DNA of 64,000 nt from Pseudomonadota bacterium (GTDB taxonomy: Bacteria; Pseudomonadota; Gammaproteobacteria; Pseudomonadales; Pseudohongiellaceae). How positions within the stretch are numbered: the first letter of the stretch is position 1; every line of letters starts with the position of its first letter. Positions 42,576 through 51,353 of the stretch are shown in pieces. The DNA lies in contig JAQCBT010000005.1 of assembly GCA_027621405.1 (NCBI GenBank), positions 62,001 through 126,000 of the forward strand, in the 5' to 3' direction. The notes beneath the pieces are model-generated. The model was given only the letters and a program-made list of their open reading frames with translations, was not told the DNA's origin and made no database searches. The translations under genes and the position numbers were made by a program.

Positions 42576-42691
42576 CGAGAAGTTAACAGACCCAGGGTAT
42601 AAGGTAACGGAAGACAATCAGGGGTTCACGCGCCCCGAAGGAAAGGACAATGGCATTCCCACCCCGCTCCATCGCCGCCTTGCTGGCGAAC

Positions 42692-44110
42692 TCACAGCAG
42701 GAACAGACCCGCCAGCAGGAAACAGACTGTGGCCATCCCGGCGCTTATCAGCGCGTACGGGAGCTGTGTACGCACATGCTCGATATGATCCGTAGCCGCC
42801 GCCATGGAGGACACTACAGTCGTGTCACTGATGGGGGAAGCATGATCGCCGAACACGGAACCGGACAGCACAGCGGCTAAGAACAGGGCCGGATCGAGCT
42901 GCAGGTTGAGCACGATCTGCATCGCCAGTGGAATCATGATGGCAAAGGTGCCCCAACTTGAGCCTATGGAGAAGGCGATAAAACTGCTCACCAGGAACAA
43001 CAGTGGCAACAGCAAGGCCATGGGTATGGATTCCTGGGCAATCTGCGCCACGTAAACACCAGTCCCTAACAATCCTGCTACGTCTCCCAGGGCCAGGGCA
43101 AACAGCAGTATCATCGCCACAGGTAAAAAGCCACCTGCCCCCTTCAGGAAGGTGTTCATCAGCTCATCCAGGCGCGCCCGGCCCGTTCCAAGCACCATTG
43201 CCCACAATAGCGCCAGCGCAATCAGCACCGCCCATAGCACAGAGGTAGACCCGGAGCCCGCGGTGATATCGCCGTCACCCGTTATATACAGGCTCAAGGG
43301 CATGGACAGCACCATGGCTGCGATGGGCAGCAACATGAAACGTGCCTTGTCGCTTTCTTTATCTGCTTCTGTCTCTGCTTCCAGCACGGTCGGGTCAACC
43401 ATGGGAGTCGAGTGTGGCCACAGCAGCTCGCCTCCCTCCGTGCGTTCCTGGGCAGCCTTCATCGGACCGATATGCAGGTTGCGCCAGATAACGAAGGCTG
43501 CGAAAGCGATCACCGCGATCGGGTAGAAGTTGAAGGCAATAGAGGTAATGAAGACATCGATGGGGTTTTCGATGCCCGAGGAAGACAGCAACCCGATCAC
43601 CACCGCTCCCCAGGCGTTCAAGGGTATGAGTATGCAGATGGGCGCCGAGGTGGAGTCGATGATGTAGGCCAGCTTCTCGCGGGCGATGTGGTAGCGGTCA
43701 AACAGCGGTCGCGATATGGAGCCGGCTACCAGCAAGGTGATATTGGATTCGATAAACACCACGACCCCGGTGAAGTAAGCCAGCCACTTGGCCTTGGCTG
43801 GACTGTCTACCCAGCTTCTGGACTCCAGCAGGTGTATAAAGCCCCTTACCCCGCCTACACGTTCGATAGTGGCTATGAGGCCGCCGATGATCAGGGTGAA
43901 CACCAGCACTCTGGTGTCCCCGGCATCGCCGAAGACCGTGATGATGCCCTCTATGCCCACGGCCAGGCCGGTGATCGGGTTAACGGACTCAAGGATGCAG
44001 AAGCCTATCCAGATACCGATGCTCAGCGACAGGATGACCTGGCGGGTGACTATGGCGAGGATAATGGCTAATAGGGGCGGTACTACCGACAGGATATTGG
44101 GTTCGTACAT
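42692..44110 (-). CDS. Na+/H+ antiporter, NhaC family
   Basis: 472-residue inner-membrane protein with about eleven helices. It starts MYEPNILSVVPPLLAIILAIVTR, and the NhaC family pattern is seen in FIESNITLLVAGSISRPLFD, SAPICILIPLNAWG, FSIGSSWGTFAIMIPLA and the end SGSVFGDHASPISDTTVVSSM, whose Asp/Ser/Thr residues are conserved in the ion path. Substrate could be Na+/H+ or a malate/lactate-type exchange. It is divergent from the HD-domain gene. Confidence 0.9.
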   Translation of the reverse strand: MYEPNILSVVPPLLAIILAIVTRQVILSLSIGIWIGFCILESVNPITGLAVGIEGIITVFGDAGDTRVLVFTLIIGGLIATIERVGGVRGFIHLLESRSWVDSPAKAKWLAYFTGVVVFIESNITLLVAGSISRPLFDRYHIAREKLAYIIDSTSAPICILIPLNAWGAVVIGLLSSSGIENPIDVFITSIAFNFYPIAVIAFAAFVIWRNLHIGPMKAAQERTEGGELLWPHSTPMVDPTVLEAETEADKESDKARFMLLPIAAMVLSMPLSLYITGDGDITAGSGSTSVLWAVLIALALLWAMVLGTGRARLDELMNTFLKGAGGFLPVAMILLFALALGDVAGLLGTGVYVAQIAQESIPMALLLPLLFLVSSFIAFSIGSSWGTFAIMIPLAMQIVLNLQLDPALFLAAVLSGSVFGDHASPISDTTVVSSMAAATDHIEHVRTQLPYALISAGMATVCFLLAGLFLL

Positions 44111-44199
44111 GTATTGTGGCTCTGGGTCCCGTGGCGCTTGGGTCCTGGTGAATTATTGTTGTCGCGCCAAGTTATAGAAATTGATTCGGGAAATCAAAG

Positions 44200-44225
44200 T
44201 TGGCAATTGATTGACAAGGTGCCAA
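44200..44225. promoter_or_regulatory. Spaced inverted repeat between divergent nhaC-type and HD-domain genes
   Basis: TTGGCA (44200-44205) and TGCCAA (44220-44225) with a 14-base spacer that contains TTGACA. Candidate operator in the 297-bp divergent region; no other gene seen there. Confidence 0.4.
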
Positions 44226-44407
44226 TGCCCCTGACCCTCAAGACCTCCTCCATCAGCTAGCTGTTTTCCTGATTCATTAGAGTTAAGAGCAGATATATGG
44301 TACATCTACAACACCCACCCGGCGCCTTGGCCAGTTTCTGGCCCCGCAGTCGGCGCCAATCCTTAAACCAGAATTCACCTCAGAGTGGAAGTGAAGGAGG
44401 ATTGAAA

Positions 44408-45196
44408 ATGGACCGACGCAAATTCCTCAGCAATATGAGCGCCGCCACCGTGGCTTCTATCGCCGGTGCCGGTACCCTGTCCCAGAAAGCCGATGCCCTC
44501 GAAGACGCCATGAGCGTCGAGTTGGACAAGAAGATCGCCACCCCGCCGGGCTTCTGTGCCGTGGGTCCCATGCCCGATGAGGAACTCGTGGCTAATGCAC
44601 CCTGGTACCAGCATGAGGACCCGCGTATCCCGGAGATGCCAGAGGCACCTACCCTGATCGATTTCTTCAAGCTGCGCTTTGCCCCTGCCAACCACGTGCT
44701 GCAGAGTGCCCGCCTTGCCAGGATCAATGGCATGGATGAGAAAGTAGTCCTGGCCTGCCTGCTGCACGACATCTGCGTGGGTAACCTGATTCGCACGGAT
44801 CATGGTTACTGGTGTGCCCAGATGATCAAGCCCTATGTGGATGAGGAAATAGCCTGGGCGATCGAGGCACACCAGGCGTTGCGTTTCTTCCCGGATGAGT
44901 CCGTGGGCTATGAGTATCCGGAGGCGTATATCCGTTTCTTCGGAGCCGACTACAAGCCCGAGCCTTACATCGTGAAGGCCTGGGAAGAGGCGAAGAATCA
45001 CAAGTGGTATATGACTTCACGCCTTATCACCCTGAACGACCTGTATTCTTTCGAGGAAGGCGTGGTAGTGGATGTGGATGACTTCACCGACATCATCGGT
45101 CGTCACTGGAAACAGCCGAAGGAAGGCCTGGGTTTCGATGGCAGCCCCGTAGCCCATATGTGGCGCAGCATGATCTGGCCAAATAATTTCCTGTAA
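44408..45196 (+). CDS. Tat-exported HD-domain protein, possibly a mixed-valent diiron oxygenase
   Basis: 262 residues from the ATG at 44408, which follows GGAGG; an upstream start would spoil the signal. The N-terminus MDRRKFLSNMSAATVASIAG is a twin-arginine signal. The HD residues are H96, H120-D121, H132, H155 and D211. Spacings of 24, 12, 23 and 56 compare with 24, 22, 24 and 57 as I recall for PhnZ (H34, H58-D59, H80, H104, D161), whose six ligands hold two irons. Classical HD phosphohydrolases need only H, HD and D. Export of a protein with a folded metal centre would suit the Tat system. Substrate unknown. Confidence 0.75.
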   Translation: MDRRKFLSNMSAATVASIAGAGTLSQKADALEDAMSVELDKKIATPPGFCAVGPMPDEELVANAPWYQHEDPRIPEMPEAPTLIDFFKLRFAPANHVLQSARLARINGMDEKVVLACLLHDICVGNLIRTDHGYWCAQMIKPYVDEEIAWAIEAHQALRFFPDESVGYEYPEAYIRFFGADYKPEPYIVKAWEEAKNHKWYMTSRLITLNDLYSFEEGVVVDVDDFTDIIGRHWKQPKEGLGFDGSPVAHMWRSMIWPNNFL

Positions 45197-45230
45197 ACAG
45201 AAATAGTGCCAGGTTGCCCTGATTGAAAGG

Positions 45231-45716
45231 GTGACCCGGCATACTGTCAGTGTCTGGAGCCGTTGTTTGAATGGCGTGGATAGCTACATAGCGGCACTTC
45301 CGGTTCAGCAGCGAGATGCAGTCGCCAGACTGCGCAGAACGCTCCGTGACAATATGCCGCCAGGCTTCAGGGAAGTCATGACTGGCTCCATGCCCGGTTA
45401 TGTGGTTCCCCTGGAAACCTATCCAGCGGGATACCATGCTGGCAAGAACATTCCCCTGCCCTTCGTCAGCTTTGCCGCGCAGAAGCATCACATCGCCCTG
45501 TATCACTTTAGCCTCTATGCAGACAAGCAACTCATGGACTGGTTTGAAGCAGCATGGCCGCTGCACAGCGATGTCAAGCTGGACCGGGGCAAGAGCTGTA
45601 TACGCTTCAGGAACCCGGCGCAGATACCCTACACTCTGCTGGGGCAGTTGATGCAGCAGCGCAGCGTGGAACAATGGGTCGCCTGTTACCATGCAATGCG
45701 ACCTGCCAGGCGCTGA
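45231..45716 (+). CDS. DUF1801-type protein
   Basis: Up to 161 residues. The region from VDSYIAALPVQQRDAVARLR to the end matches the DUF1801/YdhG fold with the conserved PFVSFAAQKHHIALYHFSLY and KSCIRFRNPAQIPYTLLGQLM. The true start is uncertain: GTG at 45231, TTG at 45267 or GTG at 45276 are all in frame, and the last two give a normal family N-terminus. Function of the family is not established. It follows the HD gene by 34 bases. Confidence 0.75.
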   Translation: MTRHTVSVWSRCLNGVDSYIAALPVQQRDAVARLRRTLRDNMPPGFREVMTGSMPGYVVPLETYPAGYHAGKNIPLPFVSFAAQKHHIALYHFSLYADKQLMDWFEAAWPLHSDVKLDRGKSCIRFRNPAQIPYTLLGQLMQQRSVEQWVACYHAMRPARR

Positions 45717-45835
45717 AACACCCCAAGTTTCCCTGCTTTGAAGCGAATGCCCCTGCAGAAAATTCAGCCGTTAACGACTTTAAAATACGTGAAACAACTC
45801 CATAATATGGGTATCAATCTCTGCAGGAGCAGTAA

Positions 45836-46684
45836 ATGAAACGTGTTCTCTTGTTTGTCGCCACCAACCTGGCGGTATTGCTGGTACTGGGCATAGTCCT
45901 GAGCATCGTCATGCCAGTGCTGGGGCTGGACCAGTCATCCTATAGCGGCCTGTTGTTTGTCTGTGCCGTATTCGGCATGGGTGGTTCTTTCATTTCCCTG
46001 TTGATGTCGAAATGGATCGCCCGCAACGCGGTGGGTGCCTATGTCATCGAGAAGCCACGCACCGACGAAGAGCGCTGGTTGCTGGCCACGGTTGCAAGGC
46101 TCGCCAAGGAAGCAGGTATCGGTACCCCGGAGTGCGGCCTGTACGTGTCGCCGGAGATCAATGCCTTCGCCACCGGTGCCAACCGCAACAATGCCTTCAT
46201 CGGGGTGAGTACCGGACTGATTCAGCAGATGACCCCCGATGAGGCCGAGGCCGTGATCGGCCACGAGATCAGCCACATCGCCAACGGCGACATGGTTACC
46301 CTCACCCTGATCCAGGGTGTGCTCAATACCTTCGTGTATTTCTTCGCCCGCATCGTCGCCAACATCGTTAACCGGGGCAGCAATAACTATATGGTGTACT
46401 TCATCACCGTGATGGCCTTCCAGGCGATCTTCGGTGTGCTGGCCAGCGTCATCGTCATGTGGTTCTCCCGCTACCGTGAATTCAGGGCGGACGCCGGAGG
46501 CGCCGAACTCGCAGGGCGACACAAGATGATCGCCGCACTGAAGCGACTGCAGTCCAGCCACCAGGACAGTGAATTGCAGGGCCAGATGACGGCCTTCGGT
46601 ATCAATGGCAAGAAATCCATGGCGGAGTTGTTCATGAGTCATCCCCCGCTGGAGAAGAGAATCGCGGCGCTGCAGCAGGGTTAA
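45836..46684 (+). CDS. htpX: Membrane zinc protease HtpX
   Basis: 282-residue M48 metalloprotease of the inner membrane that helps FtsH remove damaged membrane proteins. The zinc motif HEISH is at residues 143-147, with a downstream Glu in [12 protein letters not shown]. Two N-terminal helices and two central helices are clear. GGAG precedes the ATG. In E. coli it is under Cpx control; no such box was sought successfully here. Confidence 0.95.
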   Translation: MKRVLLFVATNLAVLLVLGIVLSIVMPVLGLDQSSYSGLLFVCAVFGMGGSFISLLMSKWIARNAVGAYVIEKPRTDEERWLLATVARLAKEAGIGTPECGLYVSPEINAFATGANRNNAFIGVSTGLIQQMTPDEAEAVIGHEISHIANGDMVTLTLIQGVLNTFVYFFARIVANIVNRGSNNYMVYFITVMAFQAIFGVLASVIVMWFSRYREFRADAGGAELAGRHKMIAALKRLQSSHQDSELQGQMTAFGINGKKSMAELFMSHPPLEKRIAALQQG

Positions 46685-46694
46685 TCCCTGCTGC
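46672..46694 (+). terminator. Hairpin at the htpX stop codon
   Basis: GCAGCAGGG-TTAAT-CCCTGCTGC, perfect 9-bp stem whose loop contains the htpX stop. No T-run follows, so it may be a stabilising 3' hairpin or a weak terminator. Confidence 0.5.
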
Positions 46695-46714
46695 CTGCCT
46701 GATCCGGTCGGGAA

Positions 46715-46969
46715 TCAGTTTCCCAGGTAGGTCTTGTAGACGCCGCAGTCGGCACACTCATCTTCGAGATGCAGGCCGGCGAAGGTGTCGAATTTGTTGA
46801 AGTGCAACTCGGCCACCAGCGCCTCGTCTTCAGCGCTCAATTGCTCGAAACTGCGTCCGGGATAATTGCACCAGGCCTGCAAGGCCTTGATGGCATCCGC
46901 CGCGGTGTGGTTCTTGCTGAGTAGACCGTTGGGGGTTTCAGAACGGGAGAACTTGTACTTGGCTTGCAT
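46715..46969 (-). CDS. Small CxxC-containing protein, function unknown
   Basis: 84 residues from the ATG at 46969, which follows AAAGGAGATGACC; an upstream ATG at 47002 is less likely. It begins MQAKYKFSRSETPNGLLS and ends ECADCGVYKTYLGN with a CxxC pair close to the C-terminus that may bind metal. Low in hydrophobic stretches, so soluble. No family recognised. Confidence 0.7.
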   Translation of the reverse strand: MQAKYKFSRSETPNGLLSKNHTAADAIKALQAWCNYPGRSFEQLSAEDEALVAELHFNKFDTFAGLHLEDECADCGVYKTYLGN

Positions 46970-47080
46970 GGTCATCTCCTTTCCAGGGGCCGGATGCTGC
47001 ACTTCAGAACTGACTGCAGCCTACCCGGTTAAAAAGACAGAATCGTGACAAGCTGGCAACAACAGCACCAGCAGGCTCGC

Positions 47081-47710
47081 CTAGTGTCGGCGCACCCGGG
47101 CATCGCCAACACCCACTTCCACTTCAATGACAAACTCACCGTCGCCGTGATACCAGGAGTCGGCACCGACGAAGCTGCGTTCATTGTCGGAACCGTTGTC
47201 GAACCCGCGTACGCTGGTGTCGCCTACTCCCACCTTCAGGTGGATGGACTCGAAGTCCACGCCCTCGGCGACGTTCAGTTGCATGGAGCCCACCCCCAAT
47301 TTCATATTGAGGTTATTGGCGAAATCGGAGAACTGCACTTCGCCAACGCCGATGTCCATGGACACCGCCAGGTGAGCCGGCAGGCGCACGACCCACTCCT
47401 GTTCGATGTCATCGTCGTCCAGGCGCAGCTTAAGCTGTTCGCCGTTGCGATCCACTTGCAGTTCCACATCATCGATGTCGTTGCGGCCGAAGATCCACCA
47501 GTCACGATCGGCTTCGATGTGCAGGTCCAGCTCGATGCTGTCTCCGTCATAGACCTCGATATCAATTTCCGCGATGGATATCTCGAAGTCCACGTGCACG
47601 AGGTCCGCCGCATCGATCTGCTGCTGGATGCGCTTGCTGCTGGCGGCCATTGCCGAAGTGGACAACACGAGGCCGCAGGCGACCAGGATCAGGGTGTGCA
47701 GTGCTTTCAT
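47081..47710 (-). CDS. Exported DUF4097-like repeat protein
   Basis: 209 residues from the ATG at 47710 (MKALHTLILVACGLVLSTS), giving a clear signal peptide cut after AMA. The open frame continues upstream, but that part has no sense. The mature part is acidic with repeating beta-strand motifs (EVYDGDSIELDLHIEAD, DIGVGEVQFSDFANNLN, KVGVGDTSVRGFD, EVEVGVGDARVRRH), as in DUF4097/adhesin-like beta-helices. Probably periplasmic or cell-surface; function unknown. Confidence 0.75.
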   Translation of the reverse strand: MKALHTLILVACGLVLSTSAMAASSKRIQQQIDAADLVHVDFEISIAEIDIEVYDGDSIELDLHIEADRDWWIFGRNDIDDVELQVDRNGEQLKLRLDDDDIEQEWVVRLPAHLAVSMDIGVGEVQFSDFANNLNMKLGVGSMQLNVAEGVDFESIHLKVGVGDTSVRGFDNGSDNERSFVGADSWYHGDGEFVIEVEVGVGDARVRRH

Positions 47711-47802
47711 GGGAGGCTCCCGCTGGGATTGTCTGGCTGTTTGATACTTAGACGACTGCCCGGGTGAAAGGTTACAGGCTCCGGTTTGGCCTGCCCCAGG
47801 CC

Positions 47803-49062
47803 TCAGGGGGTGACTTCGAACTGCAGCATGTACTGGGGAATGTCGTCGGCCAGGAACTGCAGCAACCAGGTCCCCGGGGTATCGACGCTGCCCACGTTCC
47901 AGGCCCAATATGCGTGGCGGTGGGCCTCGGTGAAGCTGAGTTCGGAACTGGCGAGTTCAGACCCGTCGGGACGCAACAGGCGCACCCCCACCGTATCACC
48001 GATGGCGCCATTGGCGGAATGGCTGAGGGGCAGGATGCGGCTGCCCACAGGAAAGGACCGGATATCCGGAGGGGGGTCCTTCAAGGGTTCGGGGTATTGC
48101 CTGGCCGGTGCCTCCAGTAAAAATCCGGCGAACACACTCACCGGCGCTGTGTAAGGCGGCGCATCACACCACAGATTGCCCAGGAATGGATCCACCACAT
48201 CGGTCACCGGATGCACCAGTTCCAGATGCAGGTGTGGCTCGGTGGAACTTCCGGAACTGCCGATCTGCCCCAGCAGCTCGCCCTTGTTCACGTTCTGTCC
48301 GACCGCCACCACCGCGGAATCGGTGCGCAGATGCCCATAGTAAACCGTGTTGCCGTCGGCCTGGCGTACCGTCACCACATTCCAGGCAAAATCTTCGCAG
48401 GAGGTCGCCCGGTCGGGGTAATGATCCACCACGCTGGTCACCTGTCCGGCCTGTATTGCATACACATTCACCCCCGCATCCATCTCGCGGAAGCTGGGAA
48501 TGCTGATGTCGATGCCCCGGTGCCCATCGTAGGCCTTGCCGGAGACCCCGGGTGCCGAGGCATAGTCGGAAATGCCCAGCCCCGGCGTCTGGTCGATGTA
48601 GTTGCTAATCACCCAGTCGCGCCCGTTCTCACCCGCCATGGGCCAGGCGTATAGCGGATTCGAATTATCGATGGCGCATGCTGCCGCCTCGGCCTTGCGC
48701 TCGGTGGTGGCGAAGTAGTCGATGTTGGAGAACAGGCCTGCCCCATGCTCGTTATAGGCCTGCACTCCTACATAATACGCAGTGCCCGCTGGCAGATCCG
48801 TGGCGATTGAGGTGGCCGAGCCTAGGTCGATGGACTCAACGGTGGCAGCCGCAGGATAGTCGGCATAGACCAGCCTGTAGCCGGTGGCATTGACGGCTTC
48901 CGTCCAGCTCAGGGAAACAGACGTGGAATCCACAACGACAGTGAGTTGCGGTGGTGAAGGATTCTGGGCAGAGACCGATTGCGAGAGCGCGGCTGCCAGC
49001 AACCCACAGACCAACAATGGAGAAAGAGACCCGGGCTTCCACGCACTCATGCTTGCATCCAA
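47803..49062 (-). CDS. Exported FN3 - M23 family metallopeptidase
   Basis: 419 residues. A signal peptide (about 1-32, cut near SVSAQ) leads to a fibronectin type III domain (about 38-120) and a peptidase M23 (LytM) domain (about 175-290) with Zn ligands H181 and D185 in DGHRGIDI and H277-x-H279 in PHLHLE. The C-terminal 110 residues are another beta-rich domain. With its catalytic set intact it should cut peptidoglycan cross-links or another peptide. Start could be M1 or M5. It ends 92 bases before the DUF4097-like gene. Confidence 0.87.
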   Translation of the reverse strand: MDASMSAWKPGSLSPLLVCGLLAAALSQSVSAQNPSPPQLTVVVDSTSVSLSWTEAVNATGYRLVYADYPAAATVESIDLGSATSIATDLPAGTAYYVGVQAYNEHGAGLFSNIDYFATTERKAEAAACAIDNSNPLYAWPMAGENGRDWVISNYIDQTPGLGISDYASAPGVSGKAYDGHRGIDISIPSFREMDAGVNVYAIQAGQVTSVVDHYPDRATSCEDFAWNVVTVRQADGNTVYYGHLRTDSAVVAVGQNVNKGELLGQIGSSGSSTEPHLHLELVHPVTDVVDPFLGNLWCDAPPYTAPVSVFAGFLLEAPARQYPEPLKDPPPDIRSFPVGSRILPLSHSANGAIGDTVGVRLLRPDGSELASSELSFTEAHRHAYWAWNVGSVDTPGTWLLQFLADDIPQYMLQFEVTP

Positions 49063-49097
49063 CGCCTTAACCGGTGGCTCCTCCTGCAGGGTGCCAA

Positions 49098-49577
49098 TCA
49101 GAGTCCGCTCTGGCGCATGCTGCCTTCCAGCTTCACCAGGTCCAGGTCATACAGCGCACACACGATCTCCCGGTCATCCAGTTCATCCCAGGACTCCCGG
49201 GTAGGATACATGGGCAGCACATCCAGTTGCGAGGACATGTAGTCACGGCCGACGAAGGTCTCGAAGCGGGCGACACACTCGTCCGTGGCCACCTCCCCCA
49301 TCTGCTCGTTGCCGGGGAACTCGGTCAGGGACGTGTCGAATACCGCGTAGACCTCGTTGTCGTGGGGTTCGCTGCAGGGAATGCCGGCCACCCCGAATAT
49401 CGCGTCCGTGGCATCCTGCTCGGGATCGTCGTTGAAGCAATCACCGACCTGCATGGCGAAGGCATCTATATTGCCTTCGGAGATAATGCTGCCAGCGACA
49501 TCACGATCGGCTTGTTGCAGGTTGGTATAGAGGAAGCCGGCCGCGGCTATCAGGACTACGATGATTACAGAGCGCAT
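49098..49577 (-). CDS. Membrane-anchored septum-formation-domain (PF13845-like) protein
   Basis: 159 residues. AGGAG precedes the ATG. The N-terminus (VIIVVLIAAAGFLYTN) is a signal anchor; the outer part has the pattern GDCFNDDP...CSEPHDNEVYAVFD and a later C, matching the septum-formation domain best known in actinobacteria. The paired cysteines likely form disulfides. The function is not proven for this group. It lies between the M23 peptidase and DUF2256 genes. Confidence 0.7.
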   Translation of the reverse strand: MRSVIIVVLIAAAGFLYTNLQQADRDVAGSIISEGNIDAFAMQVGDCFNDDPEQDATDAIFGVAGIPCSEPHDNEVYAVFDTSLTEFPGNEQMGEVATDECVARFETFVGRDYMSSQLDVLPMYPTRESWDELDDREIVCALYDLDLVKLEGSMRQSGL

Positions 49578-49620
49578 GAGCGACTCCTGTCTGAAGTGTC
49601 CCCACTAAACTAAAGTATAT

Positions 49621-49779
49621 TTACCCGGAACCCAAATCCTGTGATCGGCGCTGACGCCGGCAGCGCTCGGAACAGTACACCACGTTTTGCCAGTCCCGTT
49701 TCCATTTCCTGCGCCAGCTAAACTGGCGCTGGCAGGCCGGACAGGTTTTCTGCGGCAGGTTTGGTTTCTTGTGCGGCAT
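49621..49779 (-). CDS. DUF2256 zinc-ribbon-like small protein
   Basis: 52 residues from the ATG at 49779 ([19 protein letters not shown]); the open frame extends upstream but overlaps its neighbour. The pattern [14 protein letters not shown] and [10 protein letters not shown], with two CxxC-like pairs, is the DUF2256 signature, likely one zinc site. In Pseudomonas and others DUF2256 is often beside photolyase-type genes; none is here. Confidence 0.85.
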   Translation of the reverse strand: MPHKKPNLPQKTCPACQRQFSWRRKWKRDWQNVVYCSERCRRQRRSQDLGSG

Positions 49780-49798
49780 TAGAAGACGGATCTGGGCA

Positions 49799-50176
49799 TC
49801 ACCCATTAAAGACAAGCAAGTACACAACGGTGTAGACCAGCCCATTCCACAGCAACACCGACACCCCCGCAATCAGTTCCATGCGCCGCGGCATACCCAG
49901 GGGCCGAACCATGGGCTCAATATAATGCTGTATCCAGCCGCCCTCGAAAGATCCCTGCCCCGCCCGCTTGCGCAGCGACTGCTCCAGCGGTGTCAGCGGG
50001 CAGGTCCAATGAGCGAGGTTCACGATACTGGACCAGAGCACCACAGGTGCATGTAACCAGGCCAGTGCCGGCAGCAATGGAATGGCCAGGCCACCCACCA
50101 CGGCGAACAACGCTACGACGGCGTGCAGGGCCAGAACAGAGTCGGCGGCAAGCGCATACAATTTTGTTGGCAACAC
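49799..50176 (-). CDS. DUF2784 family membrane protein
   Basis: 125 residues with three to four helices. The pattern [20 protein letters not shown] and [17 protein letters not shown] is typical of DUF2784. Ends VVYLLVFNG. Function unknown. It stops 19 bases before the DUF2256 start, so the two are probably cotranscribed. Confidence 0.87.
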   Translation of the reverse strand: MLPTKLYALAADSVLALHAVVALFAVVGGLAIPLLPALAWLHAPVVLWSSIVNLAHWTCPLTPLEQSLRKRAGQGSFEGGWIQHYIEPMVRPLGMPRRMELIAGVSVLLWNGLVYTVVYLLVFNG

Positions 50177-50212
50177 GGGGGCGTCTAACCGCTAACTCAT
50201 GCCCTTCTTATT

Positions 50213-51169
50213 TCATGCGTTAAGAAAACGCCTCAGCTCGTCGTAAGTCTGTTCCGGGTTCTCTTCCTGGAAGGTATGCCCTCCCGGCATGGATTTACCC
50301 TCGGCCCGGGTCGCTTCCATCTGCCAGATACCCAGCACATCATAGAGACGGCCCATGGGCGCCGCATCGCCCCACAACACATTCAAGGGGCAGTCGATGG
50401 TCTTGCCCGCGGCGATGTCGGCCTTGTCGATGTCCATGTCCATGTTGGCGGAAGCCCGGTAATCCTCACACATGGCATGCACCGCCGCCGGATCGGAATA
50501 GATGCGGCGATACTCCTCACCGATTTCCCCGCTGCCATTGCCGACAAACATGCCGGTGGCGGCGATGATGTTCTCAGCGAACGGCGCCGGCCGGATGAAC
50601 ATGAACCAGTGGATATAGGCCACGGCAAACTCGCGGGTCGTGTTGCTATACAGATAATGCGCCGGCACGATATCCAGCACGGCTAGCTTCTCCACCCGCT
50701 CCGGATGATCCAGGGTCAGGCGCCGCCCGACCCGGCCGCCCCGGTCATGGCCAAACAGGATAAAGCGGTCGTACCCCAGACTCGCCATCACCTCCACCTG
50801 ATCCTGGGCCATGGTGCGCTTGGAGTAGTTAATATGATTCTCCCCACCCTCGGGTTTGCTGCTGTAGCCATAGCCCCGCAGATCGGTTACCACCACCGTG
50901 TAATCCCTGGCCAGCTCCACCGCCACCTTCGCCCAGGAGAAATGCGCCTGGGGTGCACCGTGCAGCAGCAGAATGGGTGGGCCACTGCCGCCTACCAGGG
51001 TGTGAATGATGGCGCCGCTGGTCTGGACCTTGCTGGCGCGGAAACCGGGGAACAGTCCGGCGTCGAGATCGCTGTTGGTTTGGGCAAGCAGTGAGGGTGC
51101 CGTGGGGAGTGCGCCTGCGACGCCCAGTCCGAGGGCCGCTTTCAGGAGAGATCTTTTTGTTGTTTGCAT
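50213..51169 (-). CDS. Exported fluoroacetate/haloacetate dehalogenase-like hydrolase
   Basis: 318 residues. The N-terminus MQTTKRSLLKAALGLG resembles a Tat signal with Lys-Arg replacing Arg-Arg. Nucleophile D142 lies in GHDRGGR with carboxylate-binding R143 and R146; D166 and H298 complete the triad; H187-W188 and Y237 match the halide pocket. Distances D142-D166 (24) and D142-H187 (45) equal those I recall for the Rhodopseudomonas enzyme (D110, D134, H155, W156), and H298 fits once a 14-residue gap is allowed. So fluoro- or haloacetate is plausible, but epoxide hydrolases share the fold. GGAG precedes the ATG. Confidence 0.78.
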   Translation of the reverse strand: MQTTKRSLLKAALGLGVAGALPTAPSLLAQTNSDLDAGLFPGFRASKVQTSGAIIHTLVGGSGPPILLLHGAPQAHFSWAKVAVELARDYTVVVTDLRGYGYSSKPEGGENHINYSKRTMAQDQVEVMASLGYDRFILFGHDRGGRVGRRLTLDHPERVEKLAVLDIVPAHYLYSNTTREFAVAYIHWFMFIRPAPFAENIIAATGMFVGNGSGEIGEEYRRIYSDPAAVHAMCEDYRASANMDMDIDKADIAAGKTIDCPLNVLWGDAAPMGRLYDVLGIWQMEATRAEGKSMPGGHTFQEENPEQTYDELRRFLNA

Positions 51170-51353
51170 TATTGCTGCTCCTGGGATGGAAGAGTATCTC
51201 TGGGAATAGATTCGTGTCTATTTTTAAGGGGGTAACGGATTAGGGATTTTTAGCATCGCATTAATGCGCTGGTACAGTTTATTTGAACCGCTTTTTTCCT
51301 CTTCTCGCCGCTTTTAGTCAGAAAGTCAAATTTTGGGCGTTCCAGCAATTTGA

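Noticed and set aside
47711..47908. N-terminal extension of the DUF4097-like frame
   Set aside because: An ATG at 47710 starts a clean signal peptide; the upstream part is shadow of the M23 gene's 3' end.
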